From contig JAHFGT010000008.1 of the NCBI GenBank assembly GCA_023247275.1, positions 1 through 49,836 of the forward strand: DNA of 49,836 nt. The letters run 5' to 3'. Under the pieces are notes generated by a model that saw only the letters and a program-made list of their open reading frames with translations, was not told the DNA's origin and ran no database searches. The DNA comes from Candidatus Omnitrophota bacterium (GTDB lineage Bacteria > Omnitrophota > Gorgyraeia > Aquiviventales > Aquiviventaceae). A program made the position numbers and the translations under genes. The stretch's first letter is position 1. Every line of letters begins with the position of its first letter. This document shows, piece after piece, positions 33,962 to 41,715 of this stretch.

Positions 33962-36567
33962 ATCTGATGAGCCTGGTGTGGGTGTTGGCGATCGCCGCGT
34001 TGGGGTTTGTCGGCTGGAGAGGACGGCACCTGACGACATCCAGGGGCAAGCGAATCGCCATCCTGGGGTGTCGCATGGCGGCCATCGGGGCGCTGATCGC
34101 GGCGACCGCTGCCGCGCCGCACCAACGCACCGCTGAGAACGCCAGACGAATTGTCTATCTCATTGATGGCTCGGCCAGCATCGACCCGGCTCAACAGGCC
34201 TGGATCGCGAATCGAGTAGCGTCGCTGGAGCTGGTGCGTCCTTCCGCGGTCGAGCACGCCATCATGGTGTTCGGCCGTCAGGCCGAGCTGGCGGCGCCGT
34301 TGCGCGCCGGACGTCCACTCGATCCCCGCGCGGTGCAGCACGCGATGATCTCAGCGTCGATCGATCCGGCCAGCACCAATCTGGAATCCGCCCTGCTCAG
34401 TGCGCTGGCGCAGCTCGGGTCGCAGCGTGGGGGACGAATCGTGCTGTTCAGCGACGGTCGGGAGACCGCGGGCAACGTCACAGAGCTGTTGCCGTTGCTG
34501 CGCCGGGCAGGAGTAGAAATCTTCTCGGTGCCGGTTCCCTCGATGGGGCGGGCGACGACCGTCTGGGAACATCTGGTGGCTCCGCCGATCGTGCAACGCG
34601 GTGCAGCGATTCCCATCGAATTGGTGATCCATCAGGCCGGCTCGAAGACCCGGGCAGGGCAGCTGAGCGTTGCGATGGAAGGTGTCACCATCAAACAGCA
34701 GTCGGTAGCGGTTCGGCCTGGGTGGCAGGTCATCGCGCTGACCGTCCCAGCGGTTCGTCGAGGCACGACGGCATTGGATGTCCGTCTCTCGATCCCTGAA
34801 GAGTCGCTGGAAGAGGCTCGGCGAATCTACACCGAGGTCGAAGGACCGCCGCGATTGCTCGTGGTCACAGACCAAGTGGCTGATGTGCCTGCGGTGGCCA
34901 CGGCGCTCAAACGGCGTGAGATGGATGTGGAGCTAGCCCGACCTCAGGATGTCCCGATCACGCCAGAAGCGTTGTTGGATTATGACGCGGTGGTCCTCTT
35001 TCATCTCCCGAAGTCGTCGCTGTCGCAGGGACAAGCTGATGCGCTGGCCCGGTACCTTGAACGGTTTGGTGGCGGGCTGGTGACCGTTGGGCTCGGAGGG
35101 GAACTCGCCACAGAGATCACCACCCCGGCACCGCTGGATCCGGTACTTCCTGTGGTGTTTGAACCCAAGGGGCTGCAAGAGGCCAAACGGCGCGTGTGCA
35201 TGGTGCTGCTCATCGATCGTTCGGCGTCGATGATGGGACCGCGGATCGCCGCCACCAAGCGGGCGGCGGTTGAATTGGTGAAACAGCTTTCACCAGAGGA
35301 TCTGGTGGGGATCTACGCGTTTGATACGCAACCGTACGTCGTCGTCGAGATTCAGCCGGCGAGACAGGTCGGGCAGTGGCTGATCGACAAGCTGGTCAAA
35401 CTCAAAGCTACCGGCGGGACCGATGTCCTCCCGGCGCTGACCACTGCGGCCGAGCGTCTGGCCATGACCGGGGCGACCGTGAACCATATCATACTCCTCT
35501 CGGACGGGAACACGCCGGTGAACGCGGGATTGTACCGAGCGTTGTTCCAGGCCTTTCGAACTCGGCAGATCAGTGTGAGCACCATCGGAATCGGCTCAGC
35601 TTTCATTAATGTGGACTATCTTCAATGGGTGTCCCGCGAAACTGGCGGGACCTACTACCCGCTGCGAGATTTGAACGAGCTGCCCAAGCTGATTGTTCGC
35701 GATACACAGAATCAGCTCGAGCGGCTCCCCTTCAGCGAAGGCCAGTACCAACCGGTTAAGTCACCGACGACGGATTGGTTTGCTCAGACGACAGAATTCC
35801 CCCGGCTGCGCGGATTTCTCACCGCGACCGCGAAACCTGGCGCGCGAGTCGATCTCATCGTGCGGGCGACGGACGAGGAGTACCCGTTGTTGGCGCGTTG
35901 GCAGCTCGGCCAGGGCCGAGTGGTCAGTTGGACCTCGGATTCGGATACGCGGTGGTCACCGGAGTGGATCCGATGGAACGGGTTTGATCGCACGTGGGCC
36001 GAGATCGTTCGATGGGCGAGTCGGCAACGATTGACCGAGGAGCTGTTTGTGTCGGTGGAGCAACGCAGCGGCAAACCGCTGTTGGTGCTCGAAGGCGATC
36101 TGGCTGATCCGCAGGCGACGATCGTTCCTGCCGAACGGCCTGAGGCGAGCATGCGCACCGAGCCGCCAGGGCGCATGCCGCTTTCCCTGATTCAGACCGG
36201 GCCATGGCGATGGCAGGCCTCGCTTGAGCAGGTGCCCAGCGGATGGTATCAACTACTCGTCGAGGCTTCATCGGCAGTCCAGCCGGCGCCAGCGACGAAC
36301 GGCCAAACCCGGGCCGTGGCGACACGGTGGATTCGAATCGGCACTCCGCCAGCCGATCGCGAACTGCCAGGCCAGCCGCCGTATGAGCCGTTGTTGCGAC
36401 AAGTGGCGCAAGCCACCTCAGGGATGTACGACATGCCGGACCAGGCGTTTCTCCCAGTCACGACGACCGTCACGACGGCGGTCCCGGCGTTTACCTGGTG
36501 GATTCCTTTCGCGCTGCTCGCGCTGCTCGGTGATGTGGCACTCCGCGGCTCGTCACTCTTCCAGTGA
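33958..36567 (+). CDS. Large membrane protein with two VWA domains
   Basis: 869 residues from the ATG at 33958, which overlaps the BatA-like stop; an upstream reading from 33730 is a shadow of that gene. After two short N-terminal helices comes a first VWA domain with D70 in LIDGSAS, a linker with a glutamine-amidotransferase-like fold (VVLFHLPKSSLSQGQADALARYLERFGGGLV region), then a second VWA domain with D420 in LIDRSASMMG, TGGTDVLPAL and LLSDGNTP. A jelly-roll region and a final helix (FTWWIPFALLALLG) end in a short tail. Both metal sites look intact (DxSxS). Similar proteins with this domain order lie in MoxR/BatA operons. Confidence 0.9.
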   Translation: MNLMSLVWVLAIAALGFVGWRGRHLTTSRGKRIAILGCRMAAIGALIAATAAAPHQRTAENARRIVYLIDGSASIDPAQQAWIANRVASLELVRPSAVEHAIMVFGRQAELAAPLRAGRPLDPRAVQHAMISASIDPASTNLESALLSALAQLGSQRGGRIVLFSDGRETAGNVTELLPLLRRAGVEIFSVPVPSMGRATTVWEHLVAPPIVQRGAAIPIELVIHQAGSKTRAGQLSVAMEGVTIKQQSVAVRPGWQVIALTVPAVRRGTTALDVRLSIPEESLEEARRIYTEVEGPPRLLVVTDQVADVPAVATALKRREMDVELARPQDVPITPEALLDYDAVVLFHLPKSSLSQGQADALARYLERFGGGLVTVGLGGELATEITTPAPLDPVLPVVFEPKGLQEAKRRVCMVLLIDRSASMMGPRIAATKRAAVELVKQLSPEDLVGIYAFDTQPYVVVEIQPARQVGQWLIDKLVKLKATGGTDVLPALTTAAERLAMTGATVNHIILLSDGNTPVNAGLYRALFQAFRTRQISVSTIGIGSAFINVDYLQWVSRETGGTYYPLRDLNELPKLIVRDTQNQLERLPFSEGQYQPVKSPTTDWFAQTTEFPRLRGFLTATAKPGARVDLIVRATDEEYPLLARWQLGQGRVVSWTSDSDTRWSPEWIRWNGFDRTWAEIVRWASRQRLTEELFVSVEQRSGKPLLVLEGDLADPQATIVPAERPEASMRTEPPGRMPLSLIQTGPWRWQASLEQVPSGWYQLLVEASSAVQPAPATNGQTRAVATRWIRIGTPPADRELPGQPPYEPLLRQVAQATSGMYDMPDQAFLPVTTTVTTAVPAFTWWIPFALLALLGDVALRGSSLFQ

Positions 36568-37340
36568 AAACCCCTTGTCGCTTGTCGCTGGTCTTGTCGC
36601 TTGTCGCTTGTAGCTTGTCGCCGATAGGCGTCTTGGCGAGCGACAGCTGGCCATCACTGTTTCGAGGGGTGGTCGTGGCTGACAGCCTGCTGGGCGTGCG
36701 CGTCGTCAGCGTTGAGCCATCCTCCCAGGCACAGCTCGCCGACCTCAGGCCCGAAGATCTCATCGTGCGAATCGGCGAGCGCGAGATCCACTCCATCGAT
36801 GAGTTCGCGGCCGTCTCACAAGCGCTCAAGGGGCGGACGGCTCGCACGACCGTGCTGGTGTTTCGCAACGGCTCGCCGCGCGAGCTGCACGTGCACCTGT
36901 ACAGTTATCCGCTGCTGGACGCGTGGGGGATCGAGTTCGTGCCGCAATATGATCTGCGATTTGCTGAGGCCAAGACCGGCTGGGCCTATTGGATTCAATT
37001 AGGCCGGGGATTCGAGGTGGCTCATCGGCCGGCGGAGGCGCTGGACGCGTACCTGAACGCGCTCCATCATCGCCCGGACGATCTGCAGGCCGCGGCTGCG
37101 GCGGCCGCGCTGTACCTTCGCGTGAGCCAGCAGCAGTTGCGCGCCAACGCGGTGCCGGAGGGGATCGCCGCGCTCCATCGTGGCGTGACCATGATGGACC
37201 GGCTGTTCAGTCAGCCGCTGACGACGGAGCAGTTGCAGGGTCTGCGCGACCAGCTTGAGCAGACGCTGCGCGTGCTGCACGAGGTCACGGCGAATCTTGC
37301 AAACCAGACAGCCGTCTCGTATACTTCACAGAGACCTTGA
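36564..37340 (+). CDS. PDZ-domain protein with TPR-like tail
   Basis: 258 residues from a GTG at 36564 whose second and third bases belong to the TGA of the previous gene. The first 25 residues form a signal peptide (LSLVLSLVACSLSPIGVLA) encoded largely by CTTGTCG repeats. Next is a single PDZ domain (about residues 35-105; LLGVRVVSVEPSSQAQLADLRPEDLIVRIGE), then a helical region with a TPR-like unit (AEALDAYLNALHHRPDDL) and a last helix rich in Leu/Gln. It should act outside the inner membrane, perhaps as an adaptor to the VWA proteins. The lexA start overlaps its stop (TGATG), so the two are co-translated. Confidence 0.82.
   Translation: MKTPCRLSLVLSLVACSLSPIGVLASDSWPSLFRGVVVADSLLGVRVVSVEPSSQAQLADLRPEDLIVRIGEREIHSIDEFAAVSQALKGRTARTTVLVFRNGSPRELHVHLYSYPLLDAWGIEFVPQYDLRFAEAKTGWAYWIQLGRGFEVAHRPAEALDAYLNALHHRPDDLQAAAAAAALYLRVSQQQLRANAVPEGIAALHRGVTMMDRLFSQPLTTEQLQGLRDQLEQTLRVLHEVTANLANQTAVSYTSQRP
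36574..36620 (+). repeat. Degenerate tandem CTTGTCG heptamers in a signal-peptide coding region
   Basis: Five exact CTTGTCG units and one CTTGTAG unit lie at 36574-36587, 36593-36606, 36607-36613 and 36614-36620, broken once by CTGGT (36588-36592). They code for the first 19 residues of the PDZ protein. A gain or loss of one 7-base unit would shift the frame and switch the protein off. Confidence 0.85.
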
Positions 37341-37972
37341 TGGCCAAGCATCTGACGAATCGACAACAAACAGTGCTCGAGACGATCCGTAGCTGGGTCA
37401 AGCAGCGCGGCTATCCTCCGACCATTCGAGAATTGGGCAAGCTGTTGGGGATCAAAAGTCTGCGCGGAGTGACGACCCACCTCGATGCCATTGCCAAAAA
37501 AGGATTCCTCAAGCGGGAGCCCAGGGCGAGGAGTATCAGTTTGCTGGATCTGGTGGAGCCGTTCGAGCAGGCGTTGCGCGTCCCCATCGTCGGCCGGATC
37601 CGGGCTGGTGAACCGGCGTTGGCTCAAGAAGAGATTGAAGGGCATGTGGTGATTGACGGGGCATGGATCCGCCGGCCTGAACAGCCTCCCGGGACAGAGC
37701 ATTTCGCGCTGAAGGTGCGAGGCGACAGCATGATCACAGCGGGAATCCTGGACGGAGATTTCGTGATTGTCCGTCGCCAGCCGGCTGCTGAACAGGGGGA
37801 GATCATCGTCGCCCTCCTTGGCGACGATGCCACCGTCAAGCGGTTATACCGTGATGGAGATCGGGTTCGCCTACAACCCGAACATCCGACCATGGCGCCG
37901 ATCATCGTGGAGGGCGAGACCTCGTTCAGGATTCTTGGAAAAGTGGTCGCGGTATTCCGGCAGCTCTCATGA
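37340..37972 (+). CDS. lexA: LexA SOS repressor
   Basis: 210 residues from the ATG at 37340. The N-terminal winged helix (TNRQQTVLETIRSWVKQRGYPPTIREL then GITTHLDAI-type VTTHLDAIAKKGFL) and C-terminal S24 domain are complete: cleavage site A89-G90 in RAGEP, catalytic S130 in GDSM and K167 in ATVKR. LexA turns off DNA-damage genes and is inactivated when RecA triggers self-cleavage. No palindromic LexA operator is obvious immediately upstream, and the gene sits as a distal, translationally coupled member of the MoxR/VWA operon, an unusual place. The following small gene starts 31 bases later. Confidence 0.95.
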   Translation: MAKHLTNRQQTVLETIRSWVKQRGYPPTIRELGKLLGIKSLRGVTTHLDAIAKKGFLKREPRARSISLLDLVEPFEQALRVPIVGRIRAGEPALAQEEIEGHVVIDGAWIRRPEQPPGTEHFALKVRGDSMITAGILDGDFVIVRRQPAAEQGEIIVALLGDDATVKRLYRDGDRVRLQPEHPTMAPIIVEGETSFRILGKVVAVFRQLS

Positions 37973-38003
37973 CGCTCGTGCTAGCTGGCCTGCGTATTCC
38001 CCA

Positions 38004-38231
38004 ATGACTCGAGTGAAGAAATCGTCTCGGGTGGAGCGGCAGGTGCGTTGGGCGGTCGCGGCCATCCTGATTGCGGGCGCGGTATGCTTGGCGTTGACGT
38101 TCTTCGCCGCGCCGACACGGCAACAGCTCGAGGATCGACGCGTCCGCCAGACCATCCGAGATCTGTACGATTCCAACGTCCAACAGCCGGCGCGGCAGCC
38201 CATGCCGCCCGGGTATTTGGATCGCGGGTAG
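38004..38231 (+). CDS. Small single-span membrane protein
   Basis: 75 residues from the ATG at 38004: a basic start (TRVKKSSRVERQVR), one membrane helix (about residues 17-35), and a polar tail with TRQQLEDRRVRQTIRDLYD. No family recognised. It follows lexA by 31 bases on the same strand. Longer readings reach back into lexA in another frame and are shadows. Possibly an SOS- or envelope-linked small protein, but nothing in the sequence shows the role. Confidence 0.5.
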   Translation: MTRVKKSSRVERQVRWAVAAILIAGAVCLALTFFAAPTRQQLEDRRVRQTIRDLYDSNVQQPARQPMPPGYLDRG

Positions 38232-38262
38232 CTGTGACCCACGTCCAGTTCATGACCAAGGG

Positions 38263-39432
38263 CTAGGTCGCGCGAACCAGCCACCGACACAGCATGGCGG
38301 CGGTGAGCCCTAGATACGTGCCGACCGCGTTGGCAGCGACCGCCAACACCAGCCCGATCGGAGCCAAGGATTGATGATAGACGGCCCCGACCAGCGGCGC
38401 TGACACGACCCCACCGACATTCGCCTGGCTGGCCGTCGCCAACCATCCCACCGGAATCTTCAGCGCCCGCCCGGCGATCAGCAGCACGACGCCATGAATC
38501 ACGACCGCGCACAGCCCGACCAGTAACCACGCCGGCGCGGACCACAACGCCGACAGCTCAGCCTGCGCTCCGGTGGCTGCCAAGACCGCGTACAGGCACG
38601 CGTAGCCAATGTCGGCGCCGGCTGCGCCAATCCGACGAATGTTGGGGATGGCGGAGAGAGCCAAGGCTCCTGTCGTGACCAGGAGAATCCGCCAGGCGTT
38701 AGCACTGGTGATCAATCCGCTGACCGGCAATCGGCCGGCCAGGCTGTCTGAGACAGCGACCAGAATAGCGGCCATCCCAAGGCACGCGGCCAATAGGGTC
38801 CACGCCCGCCGACCACAAGGGAGCGCCATTGCTGGCCTCTGGTCTGCGAGTTCCTGCATCCCGGGTTTTGTTGCCCGCAGCCAGCCATCAATCTGCGGCT
38901 GAAATCCGGATGCGGCCACCAGCATGGCCATCCAGGCATACGCGACGATCGGGTCGACGATCATCAGCGGCGCGAATACCTCTTCCGGCGTATTCAAGAC
39001 CGATCGCAACGCCAGCAAGTTCATCGTGCCGCCGGTCCACGTGCCGGCCAACGCCCCGGCACCTTTCCAAGCCTGGGCCGGCAGGTACCCGTGCAGCAAC
39101 AGCACCCCGATCGGCGCACCGACGATAATCCCTGCCGCGCCGGCGGTCATCGCCGCCAACCCGCGCGCGCCAGAGTGGATCACCCCGCGTAGGTCTACAC
39201 CCAGTAACAGCAACCCGAGCGCGATCGGCAACAGCTGGTTCGCGAACGCCCGGTAGGGTGCGGTATCGCCGTGCGGAATCCACCCGGCGCTGACCGCGAT
39301 CATCGGGACGGCATAGCACCAGATCGGGATTGGGATCCAGCGAAACAACCCTGCGAATCCCGGACGCCGGTTCAGACCGTTCAATAGCACGACCAAGCTG
39401 ATGAGGGCAGCCAACGGATACAGGCCTGCCAT
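38263..39432 (-). CDS. DUF819-family membrane transporter
   Basis: 389 residues from the ATG at 39432, 4 bases after the NlpC/P60 stop; a longer reading to 39549 overlaps that gene. About eleven helices and the DUF819 features (ALAGTWTGGTMNLLALRSVL with a TGG re-entrant-like region, and a late NVGGVVSAP) are visible. DUF819 proteins are putative carriers of the sodium-dependent type; in several bacteria they lie beside muropeptide-handling genes. With an NlpC/P60 endopeptidase just upstream I infer import of cell-wall peptides. Third gene of the leftward unit starting at the aldo/keto reductase. Confidence 0.82.
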   Translation of the reverse strand: MAGLYPLAALISLVVLLNGLNRRPGFAGLFRWIPIPIWCYAVPMIAVSAGWIPHGDTAPYRAFANQLLPIALGLLLLGVDLRGVIHSGARGLAAMTAGAAGIIVGAPIGVLLLHGYLPAQAWKGAGALAGTWTGGTMNLLALRSVLNTPEEVFAPLMIVDPIVAYAWMAMLVAASGFQPQIDGWLRATKPGMQELADQRPAMALPCGRRAWTLLAACLGMAAILVAVSDSLAGRLPVSGLITSANAWRILLVTTGALALSAIPNIRRIGAAGADIGYACLYAVLAATGAQAELSALWSAPAWLLVGLCAVVIHGVVLLIAGRALKIPVGWLATASQANVGGVVSAPLVGAVYHQSLAPIGLVLAVAANAVGTYLGLTAAMLCRWLVRAT

Positions 39433-39436
39433 TGGT

Positions 39437-40483
39437 CTAGGGCATTCGGTCGTTTGGCGCTGCTCGTTCCACAAGGTGATGCGACCCGGCCGGTTTTGCA
39501 GATGCCGCGCGCTCTTTAAGGTACGCGCCAAAGAAGACGGTGTGCCCATCGATCACATCGCCAGGCCGCACCTGATCAATGGGCCGACCCAGCCGCTGCG
39601 CCGCGCTGATGCGCCGGACCGTTTGCCCGGTGCCGGGCGCTTCGATGAGTTCACCTTCACCGGCGTAGAGCATGGCATGCACGATTCGATTCGGCTCGCC
39701 ACGCGCCGATAAGAACACCAGATCAGCCGGCTGTAGCGAGTCCACCCGCCGCGCGCGCAGGAACTGTTCATGCGCATCACGTGGCAGATCCACATTGATG
39801 CTCCGGTACGCCAGGTTGACCAGCCCTGAACAGTCCACGCCGGTCACACCTTCCTCGGCCGTCTGCGGCTGCGGGGAACGACCACCCCAATAATAGGAAT
39901 CGCCGATCAACAGCGCGGCGTTGCGCAGGATCGCTTGGCGTTGCTCAGCGACCGTCAGATGCGCCAGCTCGCCGATGGATCGCGCCGCGTCATACGCCAG
40001 CCACACCGTCGAGCCATCCAGCATCTCGACGCACCACAGCTGTGTGGCTCGGCGCGTGGCCCGCAGCCGCGTGCCCAACGCAAACCGCCAGCGCGACCGC
40101 GCGGTGCCGTACGCGTCATCCCAGACCGTCGCCCACTTCTGTTGCACGACAATCGTCGGTGAGTCAGCGCGCGTGGTCAGCTGCGATTCAGGCAGCCAGC
40201 CTGGATACCCTTCCCATCGTCGATGATGGCTGAACTCTGGCTGCTCGATCGATTCCACGTACGCCCAGCCGTCGACCACCTGCTTGACGCTGACCGACTC
40301 GCCATACACCAGCTGCGTTTCCTCCAGGTCGTCATGTCCGTTGGCGACGGCGGTCGTGTGTGGCTGCGCGCGCAGATCGCAGACCGGCACGTTGACGGCC
40401 ATCACCGACCCTGTCATACACCCGCTGCTGCCAAGGAGCCACAGCGCCGCCAACAGTCGGTGATGGTGAGAGGCCGCGGCCAT
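39437..40483 (-). CDS. NlpC/P60 cell-wall endopeptidase lipoprotein with SH3-like domain
   Basis: 348 residues. The lipobox SSGC (C22) marks it as a lipoprotein. SH3b-like segments (about residues 30-110 and 110-175) precede the NlpC/P60 domain with catalytic C218 in TGVDCSGLV and H269 in HAMLYAGEGELIEA; a third polar residue may be H314. This arrangement matches YkfC-type gamma-D-glutamyl dipeptidyl-peptidases, which cut cell-wall peptides during recycling. The gene lies 3 bases after the aldo/keto reductase stop and 4 bases before the DUF819 carrier. Confidence 0.88.
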   Translation of the reverse strand: MAAASHHHRLLAALWLLGSSGCMTGSVMAVNVPVCDLRAQPHTTAVANGHDDLEETQLVYGESVSVKQVVDGWAYVESIEQPEFSHHRRWEGYPGWLPESQLTTRADSPTIVVQQKWATVWDDAYGTARSRWRFALGTRLRATRRATQLWCVEMLDGSTVWLAYDAARSIGELAHLTVAEQRQAILRNAALLIGDSYYWGGRSPQPQTAEEGVTGVDCSGLVNLAYRSINVDLPRDAHEQFLRARRVDSLQPADLVFLSARGEPNRIVHAMLYAGEGELIEAPGTGQTVRRISAAQRLGRPIDQVRPGDVIDGHTVFFGAYLKERAASAKPAGSHHLVERAAPNDRMP

Positions 40484-40486
40484 CAG

Positions 40487-41665
40487 TTACCTCAGTGATC
40501 GATCGAACAGTTGCGTCACCTGCTGGGCGGTATACGGCGGCTGCTGCGCCAGCGCGAGGTTTTCTTCGACATGCGCGCGTTGCTTCATGCCGACCAGCGC
40601 GGTGCACACGCCTGGTGTGGATCGCACCAGGTTCAGCGCCCGTTGCGCGTCGGTGCAGGGGCCAGGCAGGTACCGGTCCAATCCGGCCGGCAGCCGAGCC
40701 AGCCGCTGTTGCAGCAGGCTGGCGCTGATAGCGACCGACAGCCCGAGTCGCTCGGCTGCGGCGAGTGGCGTGAGCGGTTCACCATCAACGGATTGATTTG
40801 TAAACGCCGCCGCTTCTGGCATCGCCAGGTTATACGGCAATTGAATCGCGCGGAAATGGTGCGCCGGCCCGGCGATCGATTCGGCCAGACGGACCAGCGG
40901 CTCCAGCGCCACATATTCCGTCGCGCGCGGGTTCGCGCGCAGCCCTTGCCAGGTGGCGATTCCATAGTTGCGCAAGATCCCGTCGGTGGCGCACCGCTCC
41001 AGGAGCTCGAACGCTTGTCGCAGCCGCTCGTGCAGGACGGTCAGCGGAACCTCGTCGAGCTGTTGTTCCGGATTGTGCAGGTAATACACGTCGACGCTCG
41101 ACACGCGCAGATTCGCCAGGCTGGTGCGCAGGGCATGGGCAAGATAGCTCGGGGCCAAGCAGTGGCAACCAGCCACGATCTCATCCGGTTGCGCCAGCCC
41201 TGGCTCAATGACGGTGCGGGCCAGATACCGAGCCGGATCGGCCGGCACACTCTGATCAAACGGCAGATACCCGCCTTTGGTGCAGAGCAGCAGCTCGTCG
41301 CGGGTGATCGTCTGCTCATGGGCCAGCCGTTGGAGCGTGCGCCCGATCGTGCGCTCGCTGCGTTGACAGCGATAGTTGATCGCGGTGTCGATCACATTAC
41401 AGCCCCGGGCCAGGGCTGTTTCGATCGCTTGGGCATACTGCGCGTCGGTCGCGTCGTCCGAATCACCCAGGTAGGTGCCCAGGCCGATGGAGGAAGCCCA
41501 CACATCTTGGAAGCGTCGAAAATGGCAAGGATCACACGAGGCAAATCGTTGACGGAACCGTTCGGTGGCCGCTGCCGAGGCCACGCCCTGCATCGCCATG
41601 GCCCCTAGGATACGCCGTCCCGCCACCGTCCGCAACCTTCGAGTCATGAACTGCCTTGCATTCAT
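40487..41665 (-). CDS. Aldo/keto reductase
   Basis: 392 residues; a start at 41647 (residue 7) is also possible. The AKR barrel begins at about residue 55 (SSIGLGTYLGD) and has the tetrad: Asp and Tyr in VIDTAINYR, Lys in CTKGGY and His in YYLHNPE. The first 50 residues form an extra N-terminal part with SCDPCHF, a CxxC pair, and another CHC-type cluster occurs at AGCHCLAP; these may bind a metal. Substrate unknown. First gene of the leftward unit with NlpC/P60 and DUF819 genes, divergent from the CARDB gene with only 50 bases between. Confidence 0.88.
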   Translation of the reverse strand: MNARQFMTRRLRTVAGRRILGAMAMQGVASAAATERFRQRFASCDPCHFRRFQDVWASSIGLGTYLGDSDDATDAQYAQAIETALARGCNVIDTAINYRCQRSERTIGRTLQRLAHEQTITRDELLLCTKGGYLPFDQSVPADPARYLARTVIEPGLAQPDEIVAGCHCLAPSYLAHALRTSLANLRVSSVDVYYLHNPEQQLDEVPLTVLHERLRQAFELLERCATDGILRNYGIATWQGLRANPRATEYVALEPLVRLAESIAGPAHHFRAIQLPYNLAMPEAAAFTNQSVDGEPLTPLAAAERLGLSVAISASLLQQRLARLPAGLDRYLPGPCTDAQRALNLVRSTPGVCTALVGMKQRAHVEENLALAQQPPYTAQQVTQLFDRSLR

Positions 41666-41715
41666 CTGGCCGTGCCGTTAGCATATCGTTAACTCGTTGA
41701 CACTGGAGGCAGGCT

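Noticed and set aside
37300..37339. LexA operator before lexA
   Set aside because: No palindrome of the CTGT-N8-ACAG or GAAC-N4-GTTC type is visible; this does not exclude an unusual operator.
40511..41608. 365-codon open frame opposite the aldo/keto reductase gene
   Set aside because: It has no family features and mirrors an enzyme with an intact catalytic tetrad on the other strand.
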